64,000 bases of DNA from Pseudomonas gozinkensis. Its GTDB lineage: Bacteria > Pseudomonadota > Gammaproteobacteria > Pseudomonadales > Pseudomonadaceae. The number at the start of each line of letters is the position of its first letter. Within the stretch, counting starts at the first letter, position 1. The stretch covers positions 5,455,001-5,519,000 of the forward strand of contig NZ_CP062253.1 of NCBI RefSeq assembly GCF_014863585.1, in the 5' to 3' direction. The notes beneath the pieces were generated by a model. That model was not told where the DNA came from. It did not search any database and worked only from the letters and a program-made list of their open reading frames with translations. Of the stretch, positions 38,399-47,119 are shown in pieces. A program made the translations under genes and the position numbers.

Positions 38399-38580
38399 TC
38401 AAAGTCGCTGATGGTGACGTGAAGCCGGCAATTGTCCTACTTCGTCAGATTCAGAACAACTACCGCTGACTATTGTCCCAATTATCGGCCCCTATAATGG
38501 CCACAATCGAGACTCGGTTATGTTTGGCCGAAGGCTTGTGTCATGATGATCCGACCGCAGGTTAGTCGTCCTCTTCCTAT

Positions 38581-40305
38581 ATGAATAGATCTTCCGCGTT
38601 GCTCCTCGCTTTTGTCTTCCTCAGCGGCTGCCAGGCCTTGGCCCCCGTGTCGCAGGACGGTGCCTCACCGGTCGAAGACACCACGCCGGCCCCTGAAAAG
38701 CCCAAGGTTTACAGCTCGTTCAGCCAGGAAACCGTGTTCAGCCTGCTGAGCGCCGAACTCGCCGGCCAGCGCAATCGTTTCGACATTGCCCTGGACAACT
38801 ACGTGACCCAGGCGATCAACACTCAGGATCCGGGCGTTTCCGAGCGTGCGTTCCGCATTGCCGAGTACCTGGGCGCCGACCAGCCGGCCCTCGATACCGC
38901 GCTGATCTGGGCGAAAAACGCCCCGAACGACCTCGAAGCGCAACGCGCGGCCGCCGTGCAACTGGCCCGCGCCGGGCGTTATGACGACTCGATGGTCTAC
39001 ATGGAGAAAGTCCTGCAGGGCAAGGGCGACACCCATTTCGACTTCCTCGCGCTGTCGGCCGCCGACACCGATCAGGAAACCCGCAACGGCCTGATGAAAA
39101 GCTTCGATCGCCTGTTGCAGCGTCACCCGAACAACAATCAGCTGATTTTCGGCAAGGCCCTGCTGATGCAGCAGGATGGCGACACCCAAGGTGCGCTGAC
39201 CCTGCTCGAAGACAATCCGCCGGAAGACGGCGAGATCGCTCCGATTCTGCTGCGCGCGCGCCTGCTGCAAGGGCTGAACCGTGGTGACGAAGCCTTGCCG
39301 CTGCTGCAGAAAAGCATCAAGAAATACCCGGACGACAAACGCCTGCGCCTGACCTACGCGCGGATGCTGGTGGAACAGGACCGGATGGACGACGCCAAGG
39401 TCGAGTTCTCCACTCTGGTTCAGCAATACCCGGAAGATGACGAACTGCGTTATTCCCTGGCACTGGTCTGCCTGGAAGCCAAGGCCTGGGACGAGGCCAA
39501 GGGTTATCTGGAAGACCTGATTGCTCGGGAAAGCCACGTAGACTCGGCGCACCTGAACCTGGGCCGCATCGCTGAAGAACGCAATGATCCGCAAGGCGCG
39601 CTCATCGAGTACGCCCAGGTCGGTCCCGGCAACGACTATCTGCCGGCGCAACTGCGTCAGGCCGATATTCTGATGAACAACGGCAAGACCGCCGAAGCCC
39701 AAAGCAAACTGGCCGCCGAGCGTGACGAGCAGCCGGATTATGCGATCCAGCTGTACCTGATCGAAGCCGAAACCCTGTCCGCCAACAATCAGGGCGACAA
39801 GGCCTGGAAAGTCCTGCAACAAGCGTTGCAGCAGTACCCGGACGATCTGAACCTGCTTTACACCCGTGCGATGCAGGCGGAAAAACGCAATGATCTGGCG
39901 CAGATGGAAAAAGACCTGCGCCTGATCATCAAGCGCGATCCGGACAACGCCATGGCCCTCAACGCCCTCGGCTACACCCTGTCCGACCGCACTACCCGCT
40001 ACGCTGAAGCCAAGGCGCTGATCGAGCAGGCGCACCAGATCAACCCGGAAGACCCGGCTGTTCTCGACAGCCTCGGCTGGGTGAACTTCCGCATGGGCAA
40101 TCTGGAAGACGCCGAGAAATACCTGCGTCAGGCCCTCGAGCGCTTCCCCGATCACGAAGTCGCCGCGCATCTGGGCGAAGTGCTGTGGGCCAAAGGCAAG
40201 CAGCGCGAAGCGAAACAAATCTGGGGCAAGTTCCTCAAGGACCAGCCTGACAGCACCATCCTGCGCAGCACCATCAAGCGCCTGACCGGATCCGAGACTC
40301 TTTAA
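38581..40305 (+). CDS. Tetratricopeptide-repeat lipoprotein (PA4667-like)
   Basis: The 574-residue protein has a lipoprotein signal (LLLAFVFLSGC, lipidated at C17) and a body of many TPR-type helical repeats, for example LNALGYTLSDRTTRYAEAKA and LDSLGWVNFRMGNLEDAEKY. It should act as a periplasmic or outer-membrane scaffold. The start has no Shine-Dalgarno sequence (upstream CCTCTTCCTAT), yet an in-frame TAG 15-18 bases before excludes an earlier start. A TATAAT at 38493-38498 could drive it. lolB follows 3 bases after its stop. Confidence 0.85.
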   Translation: MNRSSALLLAFVFLSGCQALAPVSQDGASPVEDTTPAPEKPKVYSSFSQETVFSLLSAELAGQRNRFDIALDNYVTQAINTQDPGVSERAFRIAEYLGADQPALDTALIWAKNAPNDLEAQRAAAVQLARAGRYDDSMVYMEKVLQGKGDTHFDFLALSAADTDQETRNGLMKSFDRLLQRHPNNNQLIFGKALLMQQDGDTQGALTLLEDNPPEDGEIAPILLRARLLQGLNRGDEALPLLQKSIKKYPDDKRLRLTYARMLVEQDRMDDAKVEFSTLVQQYPEDDELRYSLALVCLEAKAWDEAKGYLEDLIARESHVDSAHLNLGRIAEERNDPQGALIEYAQVGPGNDYLPAQLRQADILMNNGKTAEAQSKLAAERDEQPDYAIQLYLIEAETLSANNQGDKAWKVLQQALQQYPDDLNLLYTRAMQAEKRNDLAQMEKDLRLIIKRDPDNAMALNALGYTLSDRTTRYAEAKALIEQAHQINPEDPAVLDSLGWVNFRMGNLEDAEKYLRQALERFPDHEVAAHLGEVLWAKGKQREAKQIWGKFLKDQPDSTILRSTIKRLTGSETL

Positions 40306-40308
40306 CTC

Positions 40309-40926
40309 ATGTTTTTGCGCCACGTCATAGTTTTCAGCTTCATCGCCCTGCTCGCCGGTTGCGCGGGCTTCGGCGCCCGTGAATCGGTCGAGGGCCACGG
40401 CAATCCGGCACAGTGGGCCGCGAACAAACAACACCTGACCGGCCTCGATGGCTGGCAGATCGACGGCAAGATCGGCATCCGCGCCCCGAAAGATTCGGGC
40501 AGCGGCACGCTGTTCTGGCTGCAACGCCAGGATTACTACGACATTCGTCTGTCCGGCCCGCTGGGCCGTGGCGCGGCGCGCTTGACCGGTCGCCCGGGCG
40601 CGGTGTCGCTGGAAGTGGCGAATCAGGGCCGTTATGAAGCGCCGACTCCGGAAGCGCTGGTCGAAGAGCAACTGGGCTGGAAACTGCCGGTCTCGCATCT
40701 GGCCTGGTGGGTTCGCGGCCTCCCGGCACCGGACAGCAAAAGCCGTCTGACCCTGGACGGCAACAGCCGTCTGGCCAATCTGGATCAGGATGGCTGGCAG
40801 GTCGAATACCTCAGCTATGCCGAGCAGAACGGTTACTGGCTGCCCGAGCGGATCAAGCTGCACGGCACCGATCTGGACGTGACGCTTGTCATCAAGACCT
40901 GGCAACCGCGCAAGTTGGGGCAATAA
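40309..40926 (+). CDS. lolB: Outer-membrane lipoprotein insertion protein LolB
   Basis: The 205-residue lipoprotein receives lipoproteins from LolA and inserts them into the outer membrane. The lipobox LLAGC lipidates C18. The mature domain with [14 protein letters not shown] matches LolB. It lies 3 bases after the TPR lipoprotein gene and 3 bases before ispE. Confidence 0.94.
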   Translation: MFLRHVIVFSFIALLAGCAGFGARESVEGHGNPAQWAANKQHLTGLDGWQIDGKIGIRAPKDSGSGTLFWLQRQDYYDIRLSGPLGRGAARLTGRPGAVSLEVANQGRYEAPTPEALVEEQLGWKLPVSHLAWWVRGLPAPDSKSRLTLDGNSRLANLDQDGWQVEYLSYAEQNGYWLPERIKLHGTDLDVTLVIKTWQPRKLGQ

Positions 40927-40929
40927 CGC

Positions 40930-41781
40930 ATGACCGCTCCACGCCTCACTTTGCCTTCGCCGGCCAAACTCAATTTGATGCTGCATATTCTCGGTCGCCG
41001 GGAAGACGGTTATCACGAGTTGCAGACGCTTTTTCAGTTCCTCGACTACGGCGACGAAATCACCTTCGCCGTGCGTGACGATGGCGTGATTCGCCTGCAC
41101 ACCGAATTCGACGGCGTGCCCCACGACAGCAACCTGATCGTGCGCGCGGCGAAAAAACTGCAGGAACAATCCGACTGCTCGCTCGGCATCGACATCTGGA
41201 TCGACAAGATCCTGCCGATGGGCGGCGGCATCGGTGGCGGCAGTTCGAACGCGGCCACCACCCTGCTCGGCCTCAATCATTTGTGGCAACTGGGTTGGGA
41301 TGAAGATCGCCTGGCTGCACTGGGCCTGACACTGGGCGCCGACGTGCCGGTGTTCGTGCGTGGCCATGCAGCTTTCGCCGAAGGTGTCGGCGAGAAACTG
41401 ACCCCGGTCGAGCCCGCCGAACCGTGGTATGTCGTACTCGTCCCGCAAGTCTCTGTTAGTACGGCAGAAATTTTTTCAGATCCATTGTTGACACGTAACA
41501 CGCCGCCCATTAAAGTGCGCCCCGTTCCCGAGGGAAACAGTCGAAATGACTGCTTGCCGGTGGTATCAAGGCGTTATCCAGAAGTACGTAACGCATTGAA
41601 TTTGTTAGGTAATTTTACCGAAGCAAAACTCACCGGAACTGGAAGTTGTGTGTTTGGGGGCTTCCCAAGCAAAGCTGAAGCTGATAAAGTCTCGGCCCTT
41701 CTGACAGAGACCCTTACAGGGTTTGTAGCGAAAGGAAGCAACGTTTCGATGTTGCATCGCAAGCTGCAAAGTCTGCTCTAA
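40930..41781 (+). CDS. ispE: 4-diphosphocytidyl-2-C-methyl-D-erythritol kinase
   Basis: The 283-residue GHMP kinase acts in the MEP pathway for isoprenoids. The ATP-binding [14 protein letters not shown] is at 96-109. The last third of the gene (from about 41440) is clearly richer in A and T and uses codons unlike the first two thirds. A good promoter, probably for the downstream tRNA-Gln and prs, lies inside it, which may explain the shift. Confidence 0.96.
   Translation: MTAPRLTLPSPAKLNLMLHILGRREDGYHELQTLFQFLDYGDEITFAVRDDGVIRLHTEFDGVPHDSNLIVRAAKKLQEQSDCSLGIDIWIDKILPMGGGIGGGSSNAATTLLGLNHLWQLGWDEDRLAALGLTLGADVPVFVRGHAAFAEGVGEKLTPVEPAEPWYVVLVPQVSVSTAEIFSDPLLTRNTPPIKVRPVPEGNSRNDCLPVVSRRYPEVRNALNLLGNFTEAKLTGTGSCVFGGFPSKAEADKVSALLTETLTGFVAKGSNVSMLHRKLQSLL
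41488..41516 (+). promoter_or_regulatory. Sigma70 promoter inside ispE, likely for tRNA-Gln and prs
   Basis: TTGACA (41488-41493), a 17-bp spacer, then TAAAGT (41511-41516) is followed by a GC-rich discriminator (GCGCCCC), as in stable-RNA promoters under stringent control. It would start a transcript about 300 bases before the tRNA. In E. coli a prs promoter also lies within the ipk (ispE) gene. Confidence 0.6.
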
Positions 41782-41818
41782 AGGAACCAAGTGCCCGGCA
41801 CTTGCAAGCAACAGATAC

Positions 41819-41893
41819 AGGGGCGTCGCCAAGCGGTAAGGCAGCAGGTTTTGATCCTGCCATGCGTTGGTTCGAATCCAGCCGCCCCTGCCA
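41819..41893 (+). tRNA. tRNA-Gln (anticodon TTG)
   Basis: The acceptor AGGGGCG pairs with CGCCCCT. The anticodon stem-loop GCAGG-TTTTGAT-CCTGC shows anticodon TTG. The T-loop is GGTTCGAATCC and CCA is encoded at the end. It sits 37 bases after ispE and 47 before prs. Confidence 0.97.
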
Positions 41894-41940
41894 TTTTCCT
41901 ATACTCATCCAGGTATACCCTCAGCCTTCAGGTACTGCGC

Positions 41941-42882
41941 GTGTCCAAGATGATGGTCTTTACGGGGAACGCTAACCCCGATCTGGCTCGGCGTGTCGTA
42001 CGTCAGCTGCATATCCCTCTCGGTGACATCTCTGTCGGTAAGTTTTCCGACGGCGAAATTACAGCCGAGATCAATGAAAACGTTCGTGGTAAAGACGTCT
42101 TCATTATTCAGCCGACTTGCGCTCCGACCAACGATAACCTGATGGAACTGGTAGTGATGGCTGATGCCTTCCGCCGCTCCTCGGCTACTCGTATCACTGC
42201 TGTTATTCCTTATTTTGGTTATGCCCGTCAGGATCGCCGTCCGCGTTCCGCACGTGTGGCTATCAGCGCGAAAGTCGTTGCTGACATGCTCACCGTAGTC
42301 GGCATCGACCGTGTTCTCACGGTTGATCTGCATGCTGACCAGATTCAGGGTTTCTTCGATATTCCGGTAGATAACATCTACGGCTCCCCGGTTCTGGTGG
42401 ATGACATCGAAGATCAGCGCTTCGAGAACCTGATGATCGTGTCCCCGGACATTGGTGGCGTCGTGCGTGCACGTGCCGTTGCCAAATCCCTGGGCGTGGA
42501 TCTCGGGATCATCGACAAACGCCGTGAGAAAGCTAATCACTCTGAAGTGATGCATATCATCGGTGATGTCGAAGGGCGTACCTGCATTCTGGTCGATGAC
42601 ATGGTCGATACCGCCGGCACTCTGTGCCACGCGGCCAAGGCCCTGAAAGAGCATGGCGCAGCCAAGGTCTTTGCCTACTGCACACACCCTGTGCTGTCGG
42701 GTCGGGCCATCGAGAATATCGAAAATTCCGTGCTGGACGAGCTGGTGGTCACTAACACCATCCCGCTGTCCGCTGCAGCACAAGCCTGTGCACGTATCCG
42801 TCAACTGGATATCGCACCGGTTGTTGCCGAAGCGGTTCGCCGCATCAGCAATGAAGAATCGATCAGCGCGATGTTCCGTTAA
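41941..42882 (+). CDS. prs: Ribose-phosphate pyrophosphokinase
   Basis: The 313-residue enzyme makes PRPP from ribose 5-phosphate and ATP. This is the substrate of hpt and upp elsewhere in the window. The PRPP-binding loop is in [14 protein letters not shown] and the ATP region in [14 protein letters not shown]. The start is GTG at 41941 (GTG TCC AAG ATG ATG), giving the usual length. The gene uses codons typical of strongly expressed genes. tRNA-Gln lies directly upstream and is probably processed from the same transcript. Confidence 0.95.
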   Translation: MSKMMVFTGNANPDLARRVVRQLHIPLGDISVGKFSDGEITAEINENVRGKDVFIIQPTCAPTNDNLMELVVMADAFRRSSATRITAVIPYFGYARQDRRPRSARVAISAKVVADMLTVVGIDRVLTVDLHADQIQGFFDIPVDNIYGSPVLVDDIEDQRFENLMIVSPDIGGVVRARAVAKSLGVDLGIIDKRREKANHSEVMHIIGDVEGRTCILVDDMVDTAGTLCHAAKALKEHGAAKVFAYCTHPVLSGRAIENIENSVLDELVVTNTIPLSAAAQACARIRQLDIAPVVAEAVRRISNEESISAMFR

Positions 42883-42921
42883 GGGCCCTGCCCTTCTCGA
42901 AATGTCTCGTTGACGAAAAGC

Positions 42922-42959
42922 GCCCCGCCCCGGCATTCCTGCCGGGGCGGGGCTTTTTT
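42922..42959 (+). terminator. Strong terminator between prs and rplY
   Basis: A 14-bp perfect GC-rich stem (GCCCCGCCCCGGCA with its complement, four-base loop) is followed by T6. It should cut rplY off from prs except for readthrough. Confidence 0.95.
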
Positions 42960-43023
42960 GCCCATACCGTGTTCGGCGCTGGTCGCAAACGCCACTCGGT
43001 CATGGCTATTTTGGAGATACAAA

Positions 43024-43626
43024 ATGAACGATTTTACTCTGAATGCTGAAGCGCGTTCCGACCTGGGGAAAGGTGCGAGCCGCCGCCTGCGTCGTCTCGC
43101 CGCCCTGGTTCCAGCTGTTGTATACGGTGGCGACAAAGCCCCTGAATCCATCAGCATGCTGGCCAAAGAAGTTGCCAAACTGCTCGAAAACGAAGCTGCC
43201 TACAGCCACGTTATCGAACTGAACGTTGGTGGCACCAAGCAAAACGTGATCATCAAAGCTCTGCAACGTCACCCGGCCAAAGGCCACGTGATGCACGCTG
43301 ACTTCGTACGCGTTGTAGCTGGCCAGAAACTGACCGCTATCGTTCCTGTGCACTTCATCAACGAAGCTGCTCCAGTGAAGAAAGGCGGCGAAATCTCGCA
43401 CGTTGTTGCCGAGATCGAAGTTTCCTGCCTGCCAAAAGATCTGCCTGAGTTCATCGAAGTCGACCTGGCTAACGCTGAAATCGGCACCATCGTTCACCTG
43501 TCGGACCTCAAAGCTCCTAAAGGTGTCGAGTTCGTTGCTCTGGCACACGGCGATGACAAGGCTGTTGCCAACGTCCACGCTCCACGTGTTGCTCCAGAAG
43601 CTACCGAAGAAGGCGCAGCAGAGTAA
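43024..43626 (+). CDS. rplY: 50S ribosomal protein L25 (CTC form)
   Basis: The 200-residue long form of L25 binds 5S rRNA through its N-terminal domain ([20 protein letters not shown]) and has the extra C-terminal TL5/CTC domain. Codons are those of a highly expressed gene. The ATG at 43024 has TTTTGGAGA upstream. A strong terminator separates it from prs, so it needs its own promoter in only about 60 bases or uses readthrough. Confidence 0.96.
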   Translation: MNDFTLNAEARSDLGKGASRRLRRLAALVPAVVYGGDKAPESISMLAKEVAKLLENEAAYSHVIELNVGGTKQNVIIKALQRHPAKGHVMHADFVRVVAGQKLTAIVPVHFINEAAPVKKGGEISHVVAEIEVSCLPKDLPEFIEVDLANAEIGTIVHLSDLKAPKGVEFVALAHGDDKAVANVHAPRVAPEATEEGAAE

Positions 43627-43797
43627 TTCACTCTGTCATGCCTGAGTGAGCAGGTAACATCGCGGGCTGGAACGTAGCGAGAAAGCGGGCGGGAACGCGG
43701 AGTTTACATCCATGGTAAATGAGCATTTTTCGTCCACTTTCGCCGCCTTCCCGGATCGCGGCGATGTTATCCACCACTCAAAGGAAGGGCCCCTATC

Positions 43798-44382
43798 GTG
43801 ACTGCCATCAAACTGATCGTTGGCCTGGGAAATCCAGGCGCTGAATACGAGCAGACCCGGCATAACGCAGGGGCCTTTTTTGTTGAGCGTATCGCCCACG
43901 CACAGAACGTGAATCTCGTGGCCGATCGCAAGTATTTCGGCCTGACCGGGCGTTTTTCGCATCAGGGTCAGGACGTTCGTCTGCTGATTCCCACCACCTA
44001 CATGAACCGCAGCGGCCAGGCCGTGGCGGCACTCGCCGGTTTCTTCCGCATCAAGCCTGAAGAAATCCTCGTGGCGCACGACGAACTCGACTTGCCTCCG
44101 GGCGTTGCCAAGCTCAAGCAGGGCGGCGGCCATGGCGGTCACAACGGGTTGCGCGACATCATTGCGCAACTGGGCAATCAGAATACGTTCCACCGCCTGC
44201 GGCTTGGCATCGGCCACCCGGGCGTCGCCAGTATGGTTTCAAATTTCGTCCTGGGTCGTGCGCCACGCGCCGAACAGGAAAAACTCGATGCCAGCATCGA
44301 CTTTGCCCTCGGCGTGCTGCCGGATATCCTCGCCGGTGAATGGAACCGCGCGATGAAAAACCTGCACAGCCAGAAGGCCTGA
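43798..44382 (+). CDS. pth: Peptidyl-tRNA hydrolase
   Basis: The 194-residue enzyme recycles peptidyl-tRNAs released from ribosomes. The N-terminus [19 protein letters not shown] carries the conserved Asn and the catalytic His22. It starts with GTG at 43798 behind AAAGGAAGG. The 171-bp gap after rplY contains an imperfect hairpin (TTTACATCCATGGTAAA, 43703-43719) but no terminator. Confidence 0.96.
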   Translation: MTAIKLIVGLGNPGAEYEQTRHNAGAFFVERIAHAQNVNLVADRKYFGLTGRFSHQGQDVRLLIPTTYMNRSGQAVAALAGFFRIKPEEILVAHDELDLPPGVAKLKQGGGHGGHNGLRDIIAQLGNQNTFHRLRLGIGHPGVASMVSNFVLGRAPRAEQEKLDASIDFALGVLPDILAGEWNRAMKNLHSQKA

Positions 44383-44404
44383 CTCTAATCCGAGGGGAAA
44401 CACC

Positions 44405-45505
44405 ATGGGATTCAATTGCGGCATCGTCGGCCTGCCTAACGTCGGCAAGTCCACCCTGTTCAACGCCCTGACCAAATCCGGGATCGCGGCCGAGAACTTC
44501 CCCTTCTGCACCATCGAGCCGAACAGCGGCATCGTGCCGATGCCGGATCCGCGTCTGGACGCTCTGGCGGCCATCGTCAATCCGAAGCGCATCCTGCCGA
44601 CCACCATGGAATTCGTCGACATCGCGGGCCTGGTTGCCGGCGCCTCGAAAGGTGAAGGCCTGGGCAACAAGTTCCTGGCCAACATCCGCGAAACCGACGC
44701 GATCGCTCACGTCGTGCGCTGCTTCGAAGACGAGAACGTGATCCACGTTTCCAACAGCGTCGACCCGAAGCGCGACATCGAAATCATCGATCTGGAACTG
44801 ATCTTCGCCGACCTCGACAGCTGCGAGAAGCAACTGCAGAAAGTCGCGCGCAACGCCAAGGGCGGTGACAAGGACGCGGTGGCCCAGAAGGCCCTGCTGG
44901 AACAATTGATCCCGCACTTCAGCGAAGGCAAGCCTGCACGCAGCCTGATGAAGAACATGAGCGCCGACGAAAAGGCGATCATCAAGGGCTTCCACCTGCT
45001 GACCACCAAACCGGTCATGTACATCGCCAACGTCGCTGAAGACGGTTTCGAGAACAACCCGCACCTGGACGTGGTCAAGGCCATCGCCGAAGAAGAAGGC
45101 GCCATGGTCGTTCCGGTCTGCAACAAGATCGAAGCGGAAATCGCCGAGCTGGACGACGGCGAAGAGAAAGACATGTTCCTCGAGGCCCTGGGCCTGGAAG
45201 AGCCTGGCCTGAACCGCGTGATCCGCGCCGGTTACGAAATGCTGCACCTGCAGACCTACTTCACCGCCGGTGTCGAAGAAGTCCGCGCCTGGACCGTCCG
45301 CGTCGGTGCCACCGCACCACAAGCCGCCGGCGTGATCCACACCGACTTCGAGAAAGGCTTCATCCGCGCCGAAGTGATCGCCTACAACGACTTCATCCAG
45401 TACAAGGGCGAAGCGGGCACCAAGGAAGCCGGTAAATGGCGTCTGGAAGGCAAGGACTACATCGTCAAGGACGGCGACGTAATGCACTTCCGCTTCAACG
45501 TGTAA
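44405..45505 (+). CDS. ychF: Redox-regulated ATPase/GTPase YchF
   Basis: The 366-residue Obg-family P-loop protein is ribosome-associated and prefers ATP. The G1 loop GLPNVGKS is at 9-16, and the C-terminal TGS domain ends in [17 protein letters not shown]. It follows pth by 22 bases and is the usual last gene of this unit. AGGGGAAA precedes the ATG. Confidence 0.96.
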   Translation: MGFNCGIVGLPNVGKSTLFNALTKSGIAAENFPFCTIEPNSGIVPMPDPRLDALAAIVNPKRILPTTMEFVDIAGLVAGASKGEGLGNKFLANIRETDAIAHVVRCFEDENVIHVSNSVDPKRDIEIIDLELIFADLDSCEKQLQKVARNAKGGDKDAVAQKALLEQLIPHFSEGKPARSLMKNMSADEKAIIKGFHLLTTKPVMYIANVAEDGFENNPHLDVVKAIAEEEGAMVVPVCNKIEAEIAELDDGEEKDMFLEALGLEEPGLNRVIRAGYEMLHLQTYFTAGVEEVRAWTVRVGATAPQAAGVIHTDFEKGFIRAEVIAYNDFIQYKGEAGTKEAGKWRLEGKDYIVKDGDVMHFRFNV

Positions 45506-45524
45506 AAGCTGCACCCAAGAAAAA

Positions 45525-45549
45525 GCCGCGTTTGATACGCGGCTTTTTT
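45525..45549. terminator. Rho-independent terminator after ychF
   Basis: A GCCGCGT/ACGCGGC stem is preceded by A5 and followed by T6. It also stands at the end of the convergent fsr-like gene. Confidence 0.93.
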
Positions 45550-45568
45550 GTGCCTGACATTCAGCCCG

Positions 45569-46786
45569 TCAGGCCTTTTTGGTTCTCGGCAGGAAGATCG
45601 CCAGCACCCCGAACAGCGGCAGGAACGAGCACAGGAAGTACACGTACTCGATGCCGTGAATGTCCGCCAGATGCCCGAGCAACGCCGCACCAATCCCGCC
45701 AAAGCCGAACATCAGACCAAAGAACACCCCGGCAATCATTCCGACATTGCCCGGCACCAGCTCCTGCGCGTACACCACGATTGCCGAGAACGCCGAAGCC
45801 AGGATGAAGCCGATCACTACGCTCAGGACGCTGGTCCAGAACAGGTCGACATGCGGCATCAGCAGCGTGAACGGTGCCACGCCGAGGATCGAGAACCAGA
45901 TCACCGCCTTACGCCCGATCTTGTCGCCAATCGGCCCGCCGAAGAACGTACCCGCCGCCACCGCGCCGAGGAACAGGAACAGATGCAGCTGGGAACTGGC
46001 CACCGACAGGTCGAACTTCTCGATCAGGTAGAAGGTGAAGTAACTGGTCAGGCTGGCCATGTAGAAATACTTGGAGAACACCAGCAGCCCGAGCACCACC
46101 AGCGCGCTGGTCACCCTGCCCTTCGACAGTCCATGCGTGGCGGCCTGGCCGGCCTTGAGCTTGAACAGGTTCAGGTGATGGGCGTACCAGCGGCTGATGC
46201 GGTACAGCACGAACAGCGCAAAAACGGCGAACAGTCCGAACCAGGCCACGTTGCCTTGGCCGAAAGGAATGATGATCGCCGCTGCCAGCAATGGGCCGAA
46301 TGCCGAGCCGGCGTTACCACCGACCTGGAACGTCGATTGCGCCAGACCGAAACGCCCGCCCGACGCCAACCGCGCGATACGGGAAGCTTCCGGGTGAAAG
46401 GTCGAAGAGCCGATGCCGATCAGCGCCGCCGCCAGCAGAATCAGCGGAAAACTGCCGACCATCGACATCATCACGATACCGATCAGCGTGCACACGGAAC
46501 CTGCCGGCAACAGCCACGGTTTCGGATGCCGGTCGGTGTGATAACCAACCCACGGCTGCAACAGCGAAGCGGTCAACTGAAAGGTCAGGGTAATCAGGCC
46601 GACCTGGGTAAAACTCAAACCATAGTTGGCCTTGAGCATCGGATAGATCGACGGCAGCACTGACTGGATCAGATCGTTGATCAAATGCGCCAGCGCCACC
46701 GCGCCGATGATGCGCATCACCAGTGGACTGCTCTGGGGAGGAGCGGACGCCGAGGCAGCGGCGGTCTGAACGTTGCTGATAGCCAT
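45569..46786 (-). CDS. MFS transporter, fosmidomycin resistance (Fsr) type
   Basis: The 405-residue inner-membrane exporter has about 12 hydrophobic helices. The N-terminal region LAHLINDLIQSVLPSIYPML and the segment GIGSSTFHPEASRIARLASGGR are typical of the Fsr family of the major facilitator superfamily. Its real substrate here is unknown. The start at 46786 (MAISNVQTA) leaves a normal N-terminus; the frame runs 25 codons further upstream. Confidence 0.87.
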   Translation of the reverse strand: MAISNVQTAAASASAPPQSSPLVMRIIGAVALAHLINDLIQSVLPSIYPMLKANYGLSFTQVGLITLTFQLTASLLQPWVGYHTDRHPKPWLLPAGSVCTLIGIVMMSMVGSFPLILLAAALIGIGSSTFHPEASRIARLASGGRFGLAQSTFQVGGNAGSAFGPLLAAAIIIPFGQGNVAWFGLFAVFALFVLYRISRWYAHHLNLFKLKAGQAATHGLSKGRVTSALVVLGLLVFSKYFYMASLTSYFTFYLIEKFDLSVASSQLHLFLFLGAVAAGTFFGGPIGDKIGRKAVIWFSILGVAPFTLLMPHVDLFWTSVLSVVIGFILASAFSAIVVYAQELVPGNVGMIAGVFFGLMFGFGGIGAALLGHLADIHGIEYVYFLCSFLPLFGVLAIFLPRTKKA

Positions 46787-47119
46787 GGGAGTTTCCGGAC
46801 TGCAGATGGGTGCACGCGGGCAGGTGCGCCAATGTGCCATTTTTCGGTGCGCCAGCGCCATCCCCTTAGCCTGCTAACGAACTATTCAATCGTCGCCACA
46901 CAGGTGATAGCGCAACGCCATGGTCTGAATCTTGCCTTGCTTATCCGCTTGAACGCGGTGCCCTTACAAAGGGCATCGAGAATGGGAAGTTTCGCTACAG
47001 AGCCTGCCTACAGAGCGGGCGAGGGTGAACTTTCGAGGCCTTTTAGCAGGGCACCAATCCCGGTCGCAACGACCGCGATGCACGCCGATGGTGCGTGGTG
47101 TCCAGAGGAGTCATGGGGC
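46787..47119. other. 333-bp gap between the divergent Fsr and chemoreceptor genes
   Basis: No gene is supported. The stretch should hold promoters for both neighbours. The only structure I see is a small hairpin, GCCCTTACAAAGGGC (46962-46976). The chemoreceptor frame is open through all of it, but without similarity to coding sequence. Confidence 0.5.

Noticed and set aside
38665..41448. A 927-codon open frame on the minus strand across the TPR, lolB and ispE genes
   Set aside because: It lies opposite three well-supported genes, is rich in Arg, Gln, Val and Gly as expected of antisense frames in GC-rich DNA, and matches no family.
41819..41893. tRNA-Gln as an integration site
   Set aside because: No repeat of its 3' end and no foreign-looking genes follow; prs starts 47 bases downstream as in other pseudomonads.
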